A stretch of 31,207 bases of DNA from Gonium pectorale (taxonomy: Eukaryota > Chlorophyta > Chlorophyceae > Chlamydomonadales > Volvocaceae): contig LSYV01000006.1 in assembly GCA_001584585.1 (NCBI GenBank), forward strand, positions 3,401,697-3,432,903, read 5' to 3'. The position numbers and the translations under genes are program-made. Shown in pieces: positions 8,801 to 19,600 of this stretch (position 1 is its first letter; each line of letters begins with the position of its first letter). The notes below the pieces were generated by a model that worked only from the letters and a program-made list of their open reading frames with translations, was not told where the DNA came from and searched no databases.

Positions 8801-11364
8801 TCCGCCCTGCGCCTGCGCCGCCTGCGCTCCGCTGCCCTCGCCCCCAGCGGTGGCCGAGGCAGACATCGCGGGCGGCCGAGCTGCGCTGCCGCCGTCCCGC
8901 TGCTGCTGCTGCTGCTGCTGCTGTTGCTGGGGCGGCTGCGGCGCATCGGAGCCGGTCCCGATGCCGCCCTCGAACGTCGCAACCGCACCCGCCACGGCGC
9001 TGGAGGCGGACCGCGCCACCGACGCAGCGGCGGACGCGCGCCCGGGATGCCTGGCGGAAGGAGGCGGAGAGAGCGGCGTCCCCGTCCCCGTTGCCGTCGC
9101 CAGGCCGATGCTGGTGCCGCCAGCTGCCCCTGCGGGCCCCCCCGCCGCCATGTCCCCCAGCTGCAGCTGCAGCAGCCCCACCATCTGCTCCTTTAGCGAC
9201 AGCTCCGCTGCCAGCTTGGCGCAGCGATGCTGGGCGGCCGACAGCTCCGACAGGATCTTGGTGGTCTCGTTGGCGGTCTCGTCGTTGATGGAGCGCTGCG
9301 AGAGCACCTCGGCGCGCAGCTGCAGGGGGCGGGGTTAAGGGAGGGAGGGGACGGCATGGATGCGGAGGACGAGGACCACGGCGAGGCTTGGCGGCGCAAT
9401 GCTCCGGATGCGAGCTGCCTGAGCGTGCACGGCCTTGTTTAAGCGGCTCGGGGAGCTCGATGACGTCCCGAGAGGCCGACACGCGCCAAGCTGCTACGCA
9501 GGGATATAGGGAGTTGCAAGTGGTTGGCGTCTTCCCGCTTGAAGCCCAAATGCATCTTTTTCTGCTGGGGTCGCGCGCGAAATGTACGTTAAGGTGGCAG
9601 CGGCGTACTCGCAGCTCCCCTACGCAAGGAAATTCGAGGAAGCTTCACCTCCCTTGGCAAAGGAGCAGTACGCTGGTAACTGCCTGTGCGCCTGGAGAGC
9701 AAGCACGTGCGTTTGGGCCACCAGGGGGCCGGGGCCGGGGGCGGAGTATGGCAATGTCCCCCGATTGCTGGCCGATTGCAATCGAGGTCCCCGAGCTTCT
9801 AACCCGGAAGACGGCAACCATTATGTAACTCCTTGTAAATGAGCATCCCTGTCGAACCCCCTCCACCGGGCGGGCCTCACTCGCGCACCGAACGCAGAGC
9901 AACAGGCGCCCGCGAAACCCAACCTCCCCCTCCCCTCCCCCCTCCCTCCCCCCGCCTCACCGCGTCCGCCTCCCGCTGGTGCGCCTCGGCGGTGGAGCGC
10001 ATGTACTCGGTCTGCCGCCGAGCCGCCTCCAGCTCTCGGCCCGCGTCCGCCAGCCGCTCCTCCAGCAGCCCGACCAGCGCGTCCGACTCGTGCGCCGCAG
10101 ACTCAGCGGACGCCAGCTGCCGCTGCAGGCGGGACACGTCGGCCTGCGGGAAGGGGGGAGTGGTCAGGGGGAGGCAGTCGGGGCATGGTGTGTGGAGCGG
10201 TTCGCCAGCTAGAGGAGCCAGGGGGCCGTAGCACACGGCCAGGCCTGCGATGCCTGCCGACGACGACAGGCGGCGAATGAGACGGGGCGGGAGGCAATGA
10301 TGCGCACAGGGCGCACACCGCTGGGGCCATTGCAAAATACGCGGGGGATTCGGGTTCAGGGGCCATCGGGCCATGGAACCTTTCGGGTGCAGTCCACGGC
10401 CCCGCCGTGACCCTTACCTGCACGCCACTATGCGGCAGGTCGCTGCAGCCGCGTGGGCGCGGGGGGCACACGCACGCGCAGACTGAATTAAGTCCGTTTC
10501 CACACTGCCCCAGCTGCCAGGATGGCGGCCGCCAGGACCCCTTAGCCACTGCACCACACCCCCACTACGACCGCAAGCACACCTTGAGGGTTGCGACCTG
10601 CTCTTCCAGAGCTGCAGTAGCACGCGGCCCGCAGGCTCCTGAGCCTGCCCCCGCGTGGGGGCTGACCGGTAATGAGGAGGCGCTCACGGCACCGCTGTCG
10701 TAACGCTGCGCGGCGGGCGAGCAACTGCTCCCGACCGGGACGGGCCCTGTGGCCGACGCGGCGGCGGCGGCGGCGGAGCGGGGCGACGTAGAGGCTGCCG
10801 CCGCCTGGCGGCACTCCTCCTGCTTGCGCATCACCTCCAGCTGCGCCTTGGCCGCCTGCGCCTCGCGCTGCAGCAAGAACAGCTCCGCACGGAGCATCTC
10901 GCTGTCCTCGTTCACCTGCGTGGCACGGAGTTATCGTGACATTGCGGAGAGGGGGTAAGCAAGGGGCGCTTGTAGCTCACTGAAATGCGGTAGCAGACGA
11001 CTGGCAGCGCAGGAGGTGGGACTGAGGCAAGTGCAGCTGCTAGGCAGGGAACGGCGCCCCCAGGCGCCACCGACCTCCTGCCACTACTCCGCTGCAGAAA
11101 TGCATGTGACCCCGACACTGGCTACTGCGGTTAGGCCAAGTAAAGGGCAGATGGCAACCGGAGGCTGGTCCATACATCCGCGCAAACATGTGCAGCAGGC
11201 ACCGGGCACTTCGGACACGCAAACCCACGCGGGTGGCCCCTCCCTTCACCCCTTACCCTCATGTATTTTTCAATCCAGCTGTTTTTTTCGTGTACCACCT
11301 TGTCCAGCTCCGACTTCCAGAAGGCGACCTCCCGCTCGTGTCCATCATTCTGGGGCAATTCCAT
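5876..11364 (-). CDS. Large coiled-coil protein with Ala/Pro-rich disordered tail, five exons
   Basis: Not assigned to a known family. Exons in transcript order are 11364-11257, 10915-10583, 10143-9961, 9319-8747 and 8455-5876 (stop TGA), all joined in phase 0, giving 1258 residues. The ATG at 11364 is supported by an in-frame TAA four codons upstream. Residues 1-70 and about 148-260 have heptad-like Leu/Glu/Lys/Gln patterns (for example LLEERL and ILSELSAAQ) typical of a dimeric coiled coil. From about 265 on the chain is Ala, Pro, Gly, Ser and Thr-rich and probably disordered. It contains Q10 (339-348), four GEPK-type repeats (about 655-670), three LLKRFNS-like motifs (near 1064, 1126 and 1203) and a basic end, KIAAMRSAFEKK. 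The design suggests a scaffold or cytoskeleton-associated protein, but that is only inference. The last 859-residue exon could hide an in-frame intron. Confidence 0.78.
7643..7690 (-). repeat. Four tandem 12-bp units encoding (GEPK)n
   Basis: Four perfect copies of GGGCTCGCCCTT on the + strand, inside the last exon of the coiled-coil gene. On the - strand they encode alternating Lys-Gly-Glu-Pro. Perfect identity at DNA level suggests recent slippage or expansion. Confidence 0.95.
8900..8929 (-). repeat. Polyglutamine-encoding CTG/CAG repeat
   Basis: Nine CTG units and one TTG on the + strand encode ten consecutive glutamines (residues 339-348) in exon 4 of the coiled-coil gene. It sits where the coiled-coil part passes into the low-complexity tail. 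Confidence 0.95.
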
Positions 11365-11512
11365 GGGGCGCGCTTATTCTAAAGGTCATAATATGTGCAC
11401 AATTGAGGTGATGTTGTGCGTGTGCCAGTAGTTCAGCCATTTAAGCCGTGCCGCAAGCACAGCAAGCCCAGAAAAGCAAGCCCGGCTCTGTCACGTTAGT
11501 TTCATTGTAGTG

Positions 11513-11545
11513 TGCGCCTCGTCTGCGCCTCGTCTGCGCCTCGTC
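11513..11545. repeat. Three tandem copies of TGCGCCTCGTC
   Basis: Three perfect 11-bp units (11513-11523, 11524-11534, 11535-11545), followed at about 11561 by two GGGCGGGCT units. They lie about 150 bp upstream of the coiled-coil start codon, within possible promoter or 5' UTR sequence. Confidence 0.9.
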
Positions 11546-12105
11546 TGAGCTCAAGTCCGGTCTGGGCGGGCTGGGCGGGCTTGTCGATCAGCAACACCGC
11601 ACCTCTTCTTTCCGTCGTCGGAACATGACAATAGCTTGCGTGGTAGAGAATGTAGGTCCGGCAACTGAAAAGGGACCAAGCGACCTATGTCGATTTTTTT
11701 CAGCGTTTGAATGCTTCAACCCCGGTTTTTCCGAAGAGTAATTGCACAGGTCCTTGGGCGCTCCATTATTGCTGTCGAAGCACAGGATGCGCATCCAGTC
11801 GCGCTCCGTCGCGCCTCCGTCCTCGTGGATCTTGACCCTTTGACATGCGCCTCCTAAACAGGTAATAGTTTCACGGACAGATAATTATCACCTATATGTC
11901 CTGTTGTTTTTTTACGGCTTTGTCGGCCCCCGGGAAAGACCGTCCCCTGGGTCGGTCCCCATCTTTGCTCCCTGGGATAGTGATTTACCTGCTCGATTAA
12001 ATGTAAAGCTGCGGGGTTATCTTGTGGGTGTTTTGGAACTGGGGTCCCTTGCTGGACCCGTCAGCCTGGAAGCCGTCCAAATGCATGGGGTATCAAATCC
12101 GGTGT

Positions 12106-12145
12106 CCTGTCCACCTCTTAGTGGAAGGACATAGAGGTGGACGGG
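12106..12145. repeat. Inverted repeat, 13-bp stem with 14-nt loop
   Basis: The left arm CCTGTCCACCTCT (12106-12118) pairs with AGAGGTGGACGGG (12133-12145). Ten inner base pairs are perfect, followed by one G-T wobble and two more pairs. The loop is 12119-12132. It may be part of a decayed mobile element or a transcribed hairpin. Confidence 0.8.
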
Positions 12146-13481
12146 AAACCGACGCAGTAGCAAACGCTTGGTGATAAGGCACGGGGCGCAGGGGCGACAC
12201 GGCCGAGTGGGCCATACTCGGGCGCAGGGGAACCCCCTGCTCGGGCGCCACGGCGCAGGAATCGCAGGCAGCCCGACCGAAGCTGGAGAAGGAATCAAAT
12301 GGGCGGGAAGGGATTCGGCAAATCTGGCATCGTACCCGGGAGCGAATCGACGCGGACGGAACTAGGATCAGACGAAACCCGAATGCTGCAAGGGCGGGAT
12401 TCCGCTGTGCCTTTAGATTTGTGACACGCTACCAAATCCCCGATTCCACGATTCGAGACCTCGTGTCATTAACCCTCCTTCCAGCGTTCCAGGGTAATCC
12501 GGTGTGCTCTTCTAAGGAAAAAAAGGATCTGATCGTCGGTGATAGTGTAGGCGGCCGAGCTGTGTTGGCCTTGATGTCCCCAAAGTTACGGGTACCTGCA
12601 AGGGAGGCCATCGCCATGGGTAGACTGTGAGCAGGTTGATGTTGGCCACGTAGGCACGTCGGTGCCAAGCTGTGAATGCCTTTGCCCTCTCTGTCGATGT
12701 AATTGCTTCGATGATTTTCTGCCGTGTGGTTCACATGTCGGGGTTTAACAGGTGGTTTAGGAGCTTCTACGGCATGGGGTATGCCTGCTGATCGTGCGCT
12801 GCGCTCTCCTCTCTCTGTCTCGATTCGGCGTCTCTTCGGTCCTCCCTACCTGGCTCTGCTACTTAGGGATACCATGCAACGTTACAGTGGTCTAGTTGCG
12901 CTTCTGTAGCCTCGATATGCAGCGGTCCTCGGTTCACTCGCTCCTAGTGCGCTCTGGCAGCCTGATCGTTCCCAGATTCCTCGTTGCGGAATTGTAGTCC
13001 AGTTGCTCTTCTTTGCCCAGACCGGTCACAGCACGTCCTATCGTACGGCACACAGGTCCACAGCGACATGCATTACCTTGGCACGTCATCACCTGAGATA
13101 TCTCATTGTGCTCCTGGAAGGTGCTTCGTGGGACTGGCCTTGTGCCTGCACCAAAGCCTTGGGAATGTCTACGTGCGTGCAGTCGCTGCCTACCGAGATA
13201 CCGATGGCACGCAGCCCACTCTGCACTGTTGGTGGCCCTCCCTCCTAACCGGTCTGCATGAGCTTCTCGATCAGCGTTTGTGGCGCGGAGTCTGTGCGCA
13301 GTAGCCCTCGTACCAGCAGATGGCCTACAGGCCGGTAGCGTTGGCATGGCACAGGAAACACAGAAAGCTGCATAGATAGAAGAAGCCAAAGAACGATGCA
13401 GGCAAGCCAAAGATGGGAGCTGGAACGCCCTGGAAGTTGGTCTCTTCGGGTTGAGAGGTAGGTCCGGTCTGCCCCACTTCT

Positions 13482-13751
13482 TTGCATTGTCAGCATTGTC
13501 CACCTTGCTATTGTTCCAGTGGGCAACGCCATGCCTTTCAGCATGCCTTTGGGGCGGCTCATGAGGGGTATGAGGGCCGCCAGACCAGTGGGCCAAGCGG
13601 GACCGATGCGGCAAGGTGCAGGAAAGCAAAAGATGCAGCTACGAGAGGCCGGGCCGCGCCGGGCAGATCGGAGGAACTGCACGTCTTCTGCAAATGCCCG
13701 TGTCACGAGCAGCTCCAGGACCAGTTTGAGGGTGCCTTGGCTTTTAGCTAG
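13482..13751 (+). pseudogene. Possible relic of a retroelement coding region
   Basis: One frame has a Cys/His cluster (HCQHCPPCYC) near its start and a segment EELHVFCKCP near its end. The latter resembles the zinc-binding tails of some non-LTR reverse transcriptase proteins. The frame is short, has no reverse transcriptase motif and ends at a TAG. About 100 bp later another frame ends in FGVRR and a stop, followed by a TGTAA (near 13884). The resemblance is weak and could be chance. Confidence 0.22.
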
Positions 13752-14048
13752 GCATCGAGACATAATTACTAGGAAGGAGGCGCCGCTGCTGTGGGAGCCA
13801 ACCTGCAGGCAGTCTGGGAAACTAGACGCGCCATACTTCGGCGTCAGGCGGTGAAGTGGGGTCGAGACGGGGACCATGACGTGTAACCTGTATGACCCGA
13901 TCCCCCCATCCCAGTATTCGCAATTCGTCCATGCCCCCCCCGGATTTGACGGACATGTAACCTGTGACCTCTTACTCCCTGTGTCCCTTGAGCCCTCCTT
14001 GTATGAATTTGTATGGTCAATTGTTTATCCCTCCTGAATTTTCTCCTT

Positions 14049-14140
14049 GTGTGGGTGTCGTCGGTGTTTCGTCTTGACTGCCGTAGTTACGGGAGGACTG
14101 TCTGTCCCTCCGCTGCCTGCGCCCTTTCCAGCCTCTTCTC
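14049..14140 (+). repeat. Dispersed repeat segment shared with 25029-25175
   Basis: By eye this aligns in the same orientation with 25029-25175. Both contain a TCGGTGTTT block followed by CTTG(A/G)CTGCCGT, then CTGTCCCTCC and CTGCGCCCTTTC. The 25 kb copy carries about 50 extra bases between the two halves. No coding potential is apparent. Confidence 0.65.
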
Positions 14141-14865
14141 CTGCTGTTATTCCCATATATAAGCAAACGCAATAAGTGAATACGGTAGCAGGGTGGTGCA
14201 CAAGGTCGTAAGCGCCGTCGCTACCCCGCTTTACGGGCGTGCAAGATGTGTGGAGTTCTATGCGCCTGTCTCCTAGTGAAGTGGCTCCAAGCTGCAACGC
14301 TGTAACTTAGTGCCAGGAAGTGCCGGGAGCCCCGAAGGGGTGGGGGGACGACGGAGAACTGGAACTGCCAACGCCAAATCGGCGCGGGCCCGCCGCTAGC
14401 ACCCCATGCGACAACAACCCGCGCAACGCGCGCCAAAGGTGCGCGGACGCGCTACAACCGCACACACCACCCAACCCAGCCAAACAGCGCCGCGCCCCAC
14501 AACCCGACGCAGCCCAACGCGCCAATCCCAGCTCCAGCCCGACACCGCCGAGATGGCCTGTGCCGGAGAATTCCCCGCCTGGGTCTCGCCGCCTGGAAGG
14601 GAAACGGGGCCGCCAGGGGGAAGTTGAGGATGGCGGTGGTGAGGCCTAGTAATGGCTAGGCAGAAGGCTCAAGTGAGTGAAGGCAGAATGCCTGAACCGG
14701 GTGAGCCGCAGAGGGAAAGCATCGCCGCTTGGATCCAGTTCGTACGACAGTCGCAAAGGACCAGCCTTAGCGGCTCCGGTCGCTGCGCTCCGTCGCAGCT
14801 AAGCCATAAATACCACAGCGATGGAACACGCCAGAACGCACAACTCCGCAAACCCAGCATCAAAC

Positions 14866-15135
14866 CCACCACGCACTCTGAACCCCAAGCCCAACCGCCA
14901 CACTTAGCGGGCACCCTGCAACTGAGCGCGTGGCCCGCAGATGACCACCCCGCCTCCCGCCTCCTGCTGCAAATCGAAGGCCTTCTGAGGTTCCATAACC
15001 GCCTCCGCCAATGCTCCAAGGGCCCCCGCCGGCAGCGCGTTGGACCGGCTGGTCTCCACAGCAATGTCCCGCCAGCGCTGCAGATCCGTGCGCAGGTAGG
15101 CGAGCATAAGGTCCCGACCAGCCTTCAACGAGCAA
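14866..15135 (-). repeat. Dispersed repeat family, copy 1 (uninterrupted)
   Basis: Strongly similar, by eye about 85-90%, to 24343-24742 in opposite orientation. On the - strand it lies in an open frame reading AGRDLMLAYLRTDLQRWRDI and then VETSRSNALPAG. This looks like real amphipathic coding sequence, and the other copy keeps the same residues across silent changes. The open frame extends upstream to 15530. It is probably a fragment of a multicopy mobile element or an element-borne gene; no family is assigned. The + strand frame at 14652-15557 is judged a shadow. Confidence 0.7.
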
Positions 15136-16617
15136 ACCCGAAGGGTGGCGCGGAGATCCCACAGGGCCTGTTGCTTCAGGGCTTCCACCGGATCACGGTG
15201 AGGCCCCGGAGGGTCTGGAGGCCCCCGTGCAGCCGCCGCCAAGTGGCGATACCCGCGGGAGCCCAAGATGGTGCCGTAGCCGTCACTGTCAGTGTCGCTG
15301 CTGCTGGAGACCGGCGCGTTGCTGGCCACCGGGCAAGGCGCCGGCGCTGCTCCTTGACATCCGGCTCTACCCTTCAGGAACCCGGACCGCAGCCCTGGTC
15401 GGTGCACTGCAACGGCCTGCGGCAGAGCGCTTGGGTGCCAGGGCCGCCGTGGGGGCCTCCGCCGGCTGGCCCCTCTGCAGCATGTCAACGTCCATGCGTG
15501 AAGGTCCTCTTGCCACATGCCCATGGCCACCTGCCACCGCTACTGAAGACCTCATAACCATAACGAGCGGTGGGAGGGCTGCGGACAGTGGTGGCGAGGA
15601 TGGCGGCTGGAGCTGCTACCCCTGCTTCGGCCACTGCAAAGCGTGTCGGTGTTGCCGCTGCTGACGGGGCTGCAGTGGAGGTGGCGCTTGCAGGACGCGC
15701 GGGCAGGGCGGCTGGTTTCTCCCTGGAGGCGGGCCGTGCGGCTTCCTTGCCTGCTGGCACCACGGTTGGCGGGACCTGGCTGGCGGTATGGGTGGAGCCA
15801 GCCGACTGACAGGCATCTTCGCGAGGGCGTCAGGTACGAAAACACTGCGCGGGGATGCCGACTGCGCAGGAGCCTCGGTGATGCCTGCCAAACTCCGGCA
15901 CCAATACCGGCCCGTACCGAGCCAGGCTGTGGTGGCGGCCGATTGCAGGCTCAACTTCGGCGCCAGGCGCTAAAGCGGGATAGAGACCATGGACGAAAAG
16001 TAAAAAAAGACAGCAATCTATGAAGAAAGAGCGGGCGGTGAAACACACCCGAAGGCGGGCGGGTACAGAACAAGGCAGGTAGACTTTCACCTGCGCCTGA
16101 TACCATAGCGGTGTCGCCATAAAAAGACCATATCTATTGCAGTAATATTGGAACCAATCAGTGCGTGATCACCGAGACCTGACAGAGTCGTTGCTCTCCG
16201 TCAAGGCACCGATGGCACGGGGTCCGGGCTCGCCAACAGTAGGGTTGCCGTATCCCTGTCTATGTGTGTATGTCCGCTGCACAGTAGAATGTTTTGGAAG
16301 CAGCTAAAAGGCTCTGCGCTGGCGAGGACCGCGTCGCAAGGTTTCTCATCATGAGGCACAGGTCAAGGCAGGTGCATTGCGGCACAATGGCTAAACAACA
16401 GGCCTCCGTCCGTCCAGCCCATTCCAAAGGAAACGAACTCAACGACTCACCGTACGCGTGTCGGCAAACCACAGTCAACAGGCCGTCGGCCGCAAATATG
16501 CCTCATTAGAGATATACACGTGAGGGCGCCTTGCCGGCAACGTTCGGCCCGGCTGTCAGCCCGGTTTTCATAGTGTCCTCCCATAGCCGCGCATCGTCTC
16601 TGGCTGCAAACAGGAAG

Positions 16618-19600
16618 ATGGATCGAAACATGACCTTATTTGTGAAGGACAAGGATGCCAGCGTTGCATTTGAGGAACAGCGGTTGCGAGAAATGGGATA
16701 TAAGCAGGTAGTCAAGGCCCTGCGGACGCGTGCAAATGATTTGCTTCTTTTGTCTGGCGTCTTTTGCTTGCCCAGCGGGCGGGAGTGGGCTGAGCTACCA
16801 TGTTTGACGGCCACGTGCGCCCTTTAGGTTCTGCACCGCGGCTGGCGATGGTTCACCAACGTGGCTGTAACGGTATCATCGATGAGTGTACTTTTGTCAA
16901 TCACAGGTGCGTTAGCAGGGCAGCGACGGGTTTTGCCGGATGGCGGACGGTGCTAACCGTGGGCACCCTGCCCTGCGATTCAGCTGAAACCTGCGCTTGT
17001 AGATACTCGTTTCCCTACGTGCGAAGGGTGATGTACGGAAGGGAAGGCGTACAGTTGCCTTCCGTGGCAGCCTATGGCGGACTGTACGGTTTCGGATCTG
17101 GCCGATAGAACATCGGGACCCAGCCCACACGCCCTGAAGTCATAGTACTGTGACACGCCCCGCGCGCCCCACCGCGGTTGGACCCTGAACAGGCAGCTTT
17201 GGCACAGGCCTGACGTATGGAGGCCCCGTGGTCTGCCTGTGGGGCTGGTGGTTGGTCTCCCTTTTCAGCCTTTGTGTAGCTCTGGGCATGGCAGGTGCGC
17301 AGTGGCCCGCGTACTAGCGCTCATCCCATGATGTTCCGCGTGCGGGCTAATGCCTGGTGCTTGGCCGCACTGGTGATGTGCACATGACGATGTCCAACTA
17401 CGTGTACGGCACAGTGCCGAAACAAACCCTTCGCACAACAGGACGGCTGAATGCTGCTGGCGCGCAGCTCATTGATATCCAAACCCTCCGCACCCCGCCC
17501 CTCCGTCTGCCGCAGAGCTTGCGTCTGCCTACCCGACAAGCGGAGGTGCGACTGTGACGGGCGTTGCGGCGGCCCTCGTTCGGCACATCAGTCCGCCACC
17601 TGGCCTCTTGCTCCAGCAGCTTGTGGCCGTCATGGGCGTGGTCTCAGTCGGTTGTCCGGGGATTGTGCCCTGCAGCAGCCGCTCCCCTCCTCCAGTAACC
17701 CCAGCGCCCTGCGCCTCCCTTCCCCTCCCTGGGCGCAGGCATGTACTACTGGATCTACCAGCTCACGGGGCCCAGCGTGGGGCCGCTCATCTGCTGGTGC
17801 GTCCATAACGGCAGTGCAGGGCAGGGCAGTCGGGGGTGGGCAGGGGCAGGGGGGGGCTGGGATGTGCGGCGGGAGCTGGCGCTTTGCGGGGGCGCTGACG
17901 TGCCGGGGTCATGTACTGGCGACACCCAACACATCCGTTTATGCCTGCAATGGCACGGCTGGCCCCGAACCGATTGGCACGTGGTAAGATTACCCGATCG
18001 CGCGATGCGGTGCCTTAGGGAAAGCGGGTGTCGTGCTCGCAAGGGGCCCTTGCCTGCACGCCCAGCGCCCATTCAGAGCGAGGTGGGAACCGCCTATGAG
18101 GCGCTTCCGCCAACCGCTGCACATATCACGATGATGACCCGTTCTCCATATGTGTTTCCGTCATCACCGCGCCCTCCCCATCCGTTCCCTTGCCCTGCCC
18201 GCAGGGTGACAGGTATGTCACGCGCTGGAGCGGGGGGGGGGGCAGACGCGGCAGCTCGAGGGCGCGCACGGCACACAGCAACCCAGGGCGTTGTGCTGCC
18301 GTCCCCTTCCTGCTGGCACCGAGCTTATTGTTATTCATTCCCTTTCTCCTTCAACCCCCTCCCCCCTTCCGGCTCACGCGCATCTCTTTGCGGGGGAGGG
18401 AGGGGGCGGTGCACTGCCGGGCAAGGGCAGTTGCAGAATGCCTGCCTCCCCTTGGCGTTGGTACGCTCACACCATTCATCTTCATCCCCTGCGCTCCCCT
18501 CACCCCCTTTTCCTCTCCCCATCTCCCCCCTTCCTGCCCCTGTCCCCCGCCGCCTTGCCTCAAGGTTGGCTGAACCTGCTGGGCCAGATCGCCAGCCTGG
18601 CGTCCACGCACTACTTCATGGCCTACATCGTGTCCACCATCGTGCTGCTGTCCACCGGCACCGCCACGCCGCAGCTGGACCCTGAGCAGCCCATCCCGGA
18701 CGACTACGACATGCCGGCGGGGCCGGGCTGGTACCCCAACCACAAGCAGTTCTTCGGCATCTACGCGGCCTGCCTGTTCACCACGGTAGGGGCTTACACT
18801 GTACAGGGCTAGGGCGGGCTTGGGGAGGGTCTGCACAGGCCTGCCGTGCGTGCGAGTGGGACGGTTGGGTAGGCAGGCAGGCAGGCAGCCTTTCAGCCAA
18901 GAAGCCAGCAGAGATGTCCTTGCCTAGTAGTCTTCGCCCAGTAGCCCCGGCTGAATGGATATGCGTTTCGAAGCCCTCTCACGGCCGCTTGGATGCTTCC
19001 CTGGTTTGAAGGCCACCATCAACTCGCTCCGCTTCGAGCACGTGGGGCTGATCACCGAGGTGGGCGCCTGGTGGACCATCGTGGGCGTGGTGGTCGTCAT
19101 CATCGCGATCCCCTGCATCACCGTCGACCACGCCTCCACGCCGTGGTGAGCGAGGGGGGGCGTGACTGGACTGGAATGAGCGCTACGGCAGGTTGCGGCG
19201 CAAGGGGCTACCTTCCATCGGCTCGTCTGGTCCGTACCGTCGGTTCTAATGTGCACAAGATGTGTTTCGTAACCATTCTCGAGCCTCTCGTGGCACTACG
19301 CTACGGACTCCCCTTGCCAACCTACCCTGTAGGGTGTTTCGTAAGTTTGAGGACGGGCTGGCCAAGGATGCGGGCATCAAGAACCCCTTGTGAGTGGAGG
19401 GTGCGCACGGAGAGTGCCGCGTGTCAAGGTGTGGCTGAAAACGGGCCTACTCTGCATGGCACTATATATCTACATTGATGCCGGCATCACGCCCTGCGAT
19501 GCAGCTGTCGGTATGCGCCGTTCGTCCGAGCACAGGTCAGGAGCGATGCCAGCGTGCGGCCGGGTGTCATGCCGGCGGCGGGGACCGCGTCTTCCGCCGG

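Larger units (their letters stand above)
11365..16617. other. Repeat-rich intergenic region between the divergent gene pairs
   Basis: About 5.2 kb between the coiled-coil start codon (-) and the permease start codon (+). No gene with convincing exons was found. Both promoters must lie at its edges. It holds a triple 11-bp repeat (11513-11545), a hairpin (12106-12145), possible retroelement debris near 13.48-13.97 kb, sequence shared with the 24-25 kb region (14049-14140 and 14866-15135), and two similar relic 3' ends (about 13845-13880 and 15950-15990). Its GC content is lower and more uneven than in the genes. Confidence 0.6.

Noticed and set aside
12188..12290. tRNA-like A-box sequence (GGCCGAGTGG) followed by a GC-rich hairpin
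   Set aside because: No cloverleaf, anticodon stem or proper B box could be drawn; at best a decayed tRNA-derived SINE, not supportable.
12934..13877. - strand open frames of 231 and 210 codons
   Set aside because: Two overlapping frames with unbiased composition and no family signature; the region looks like repeat debris.
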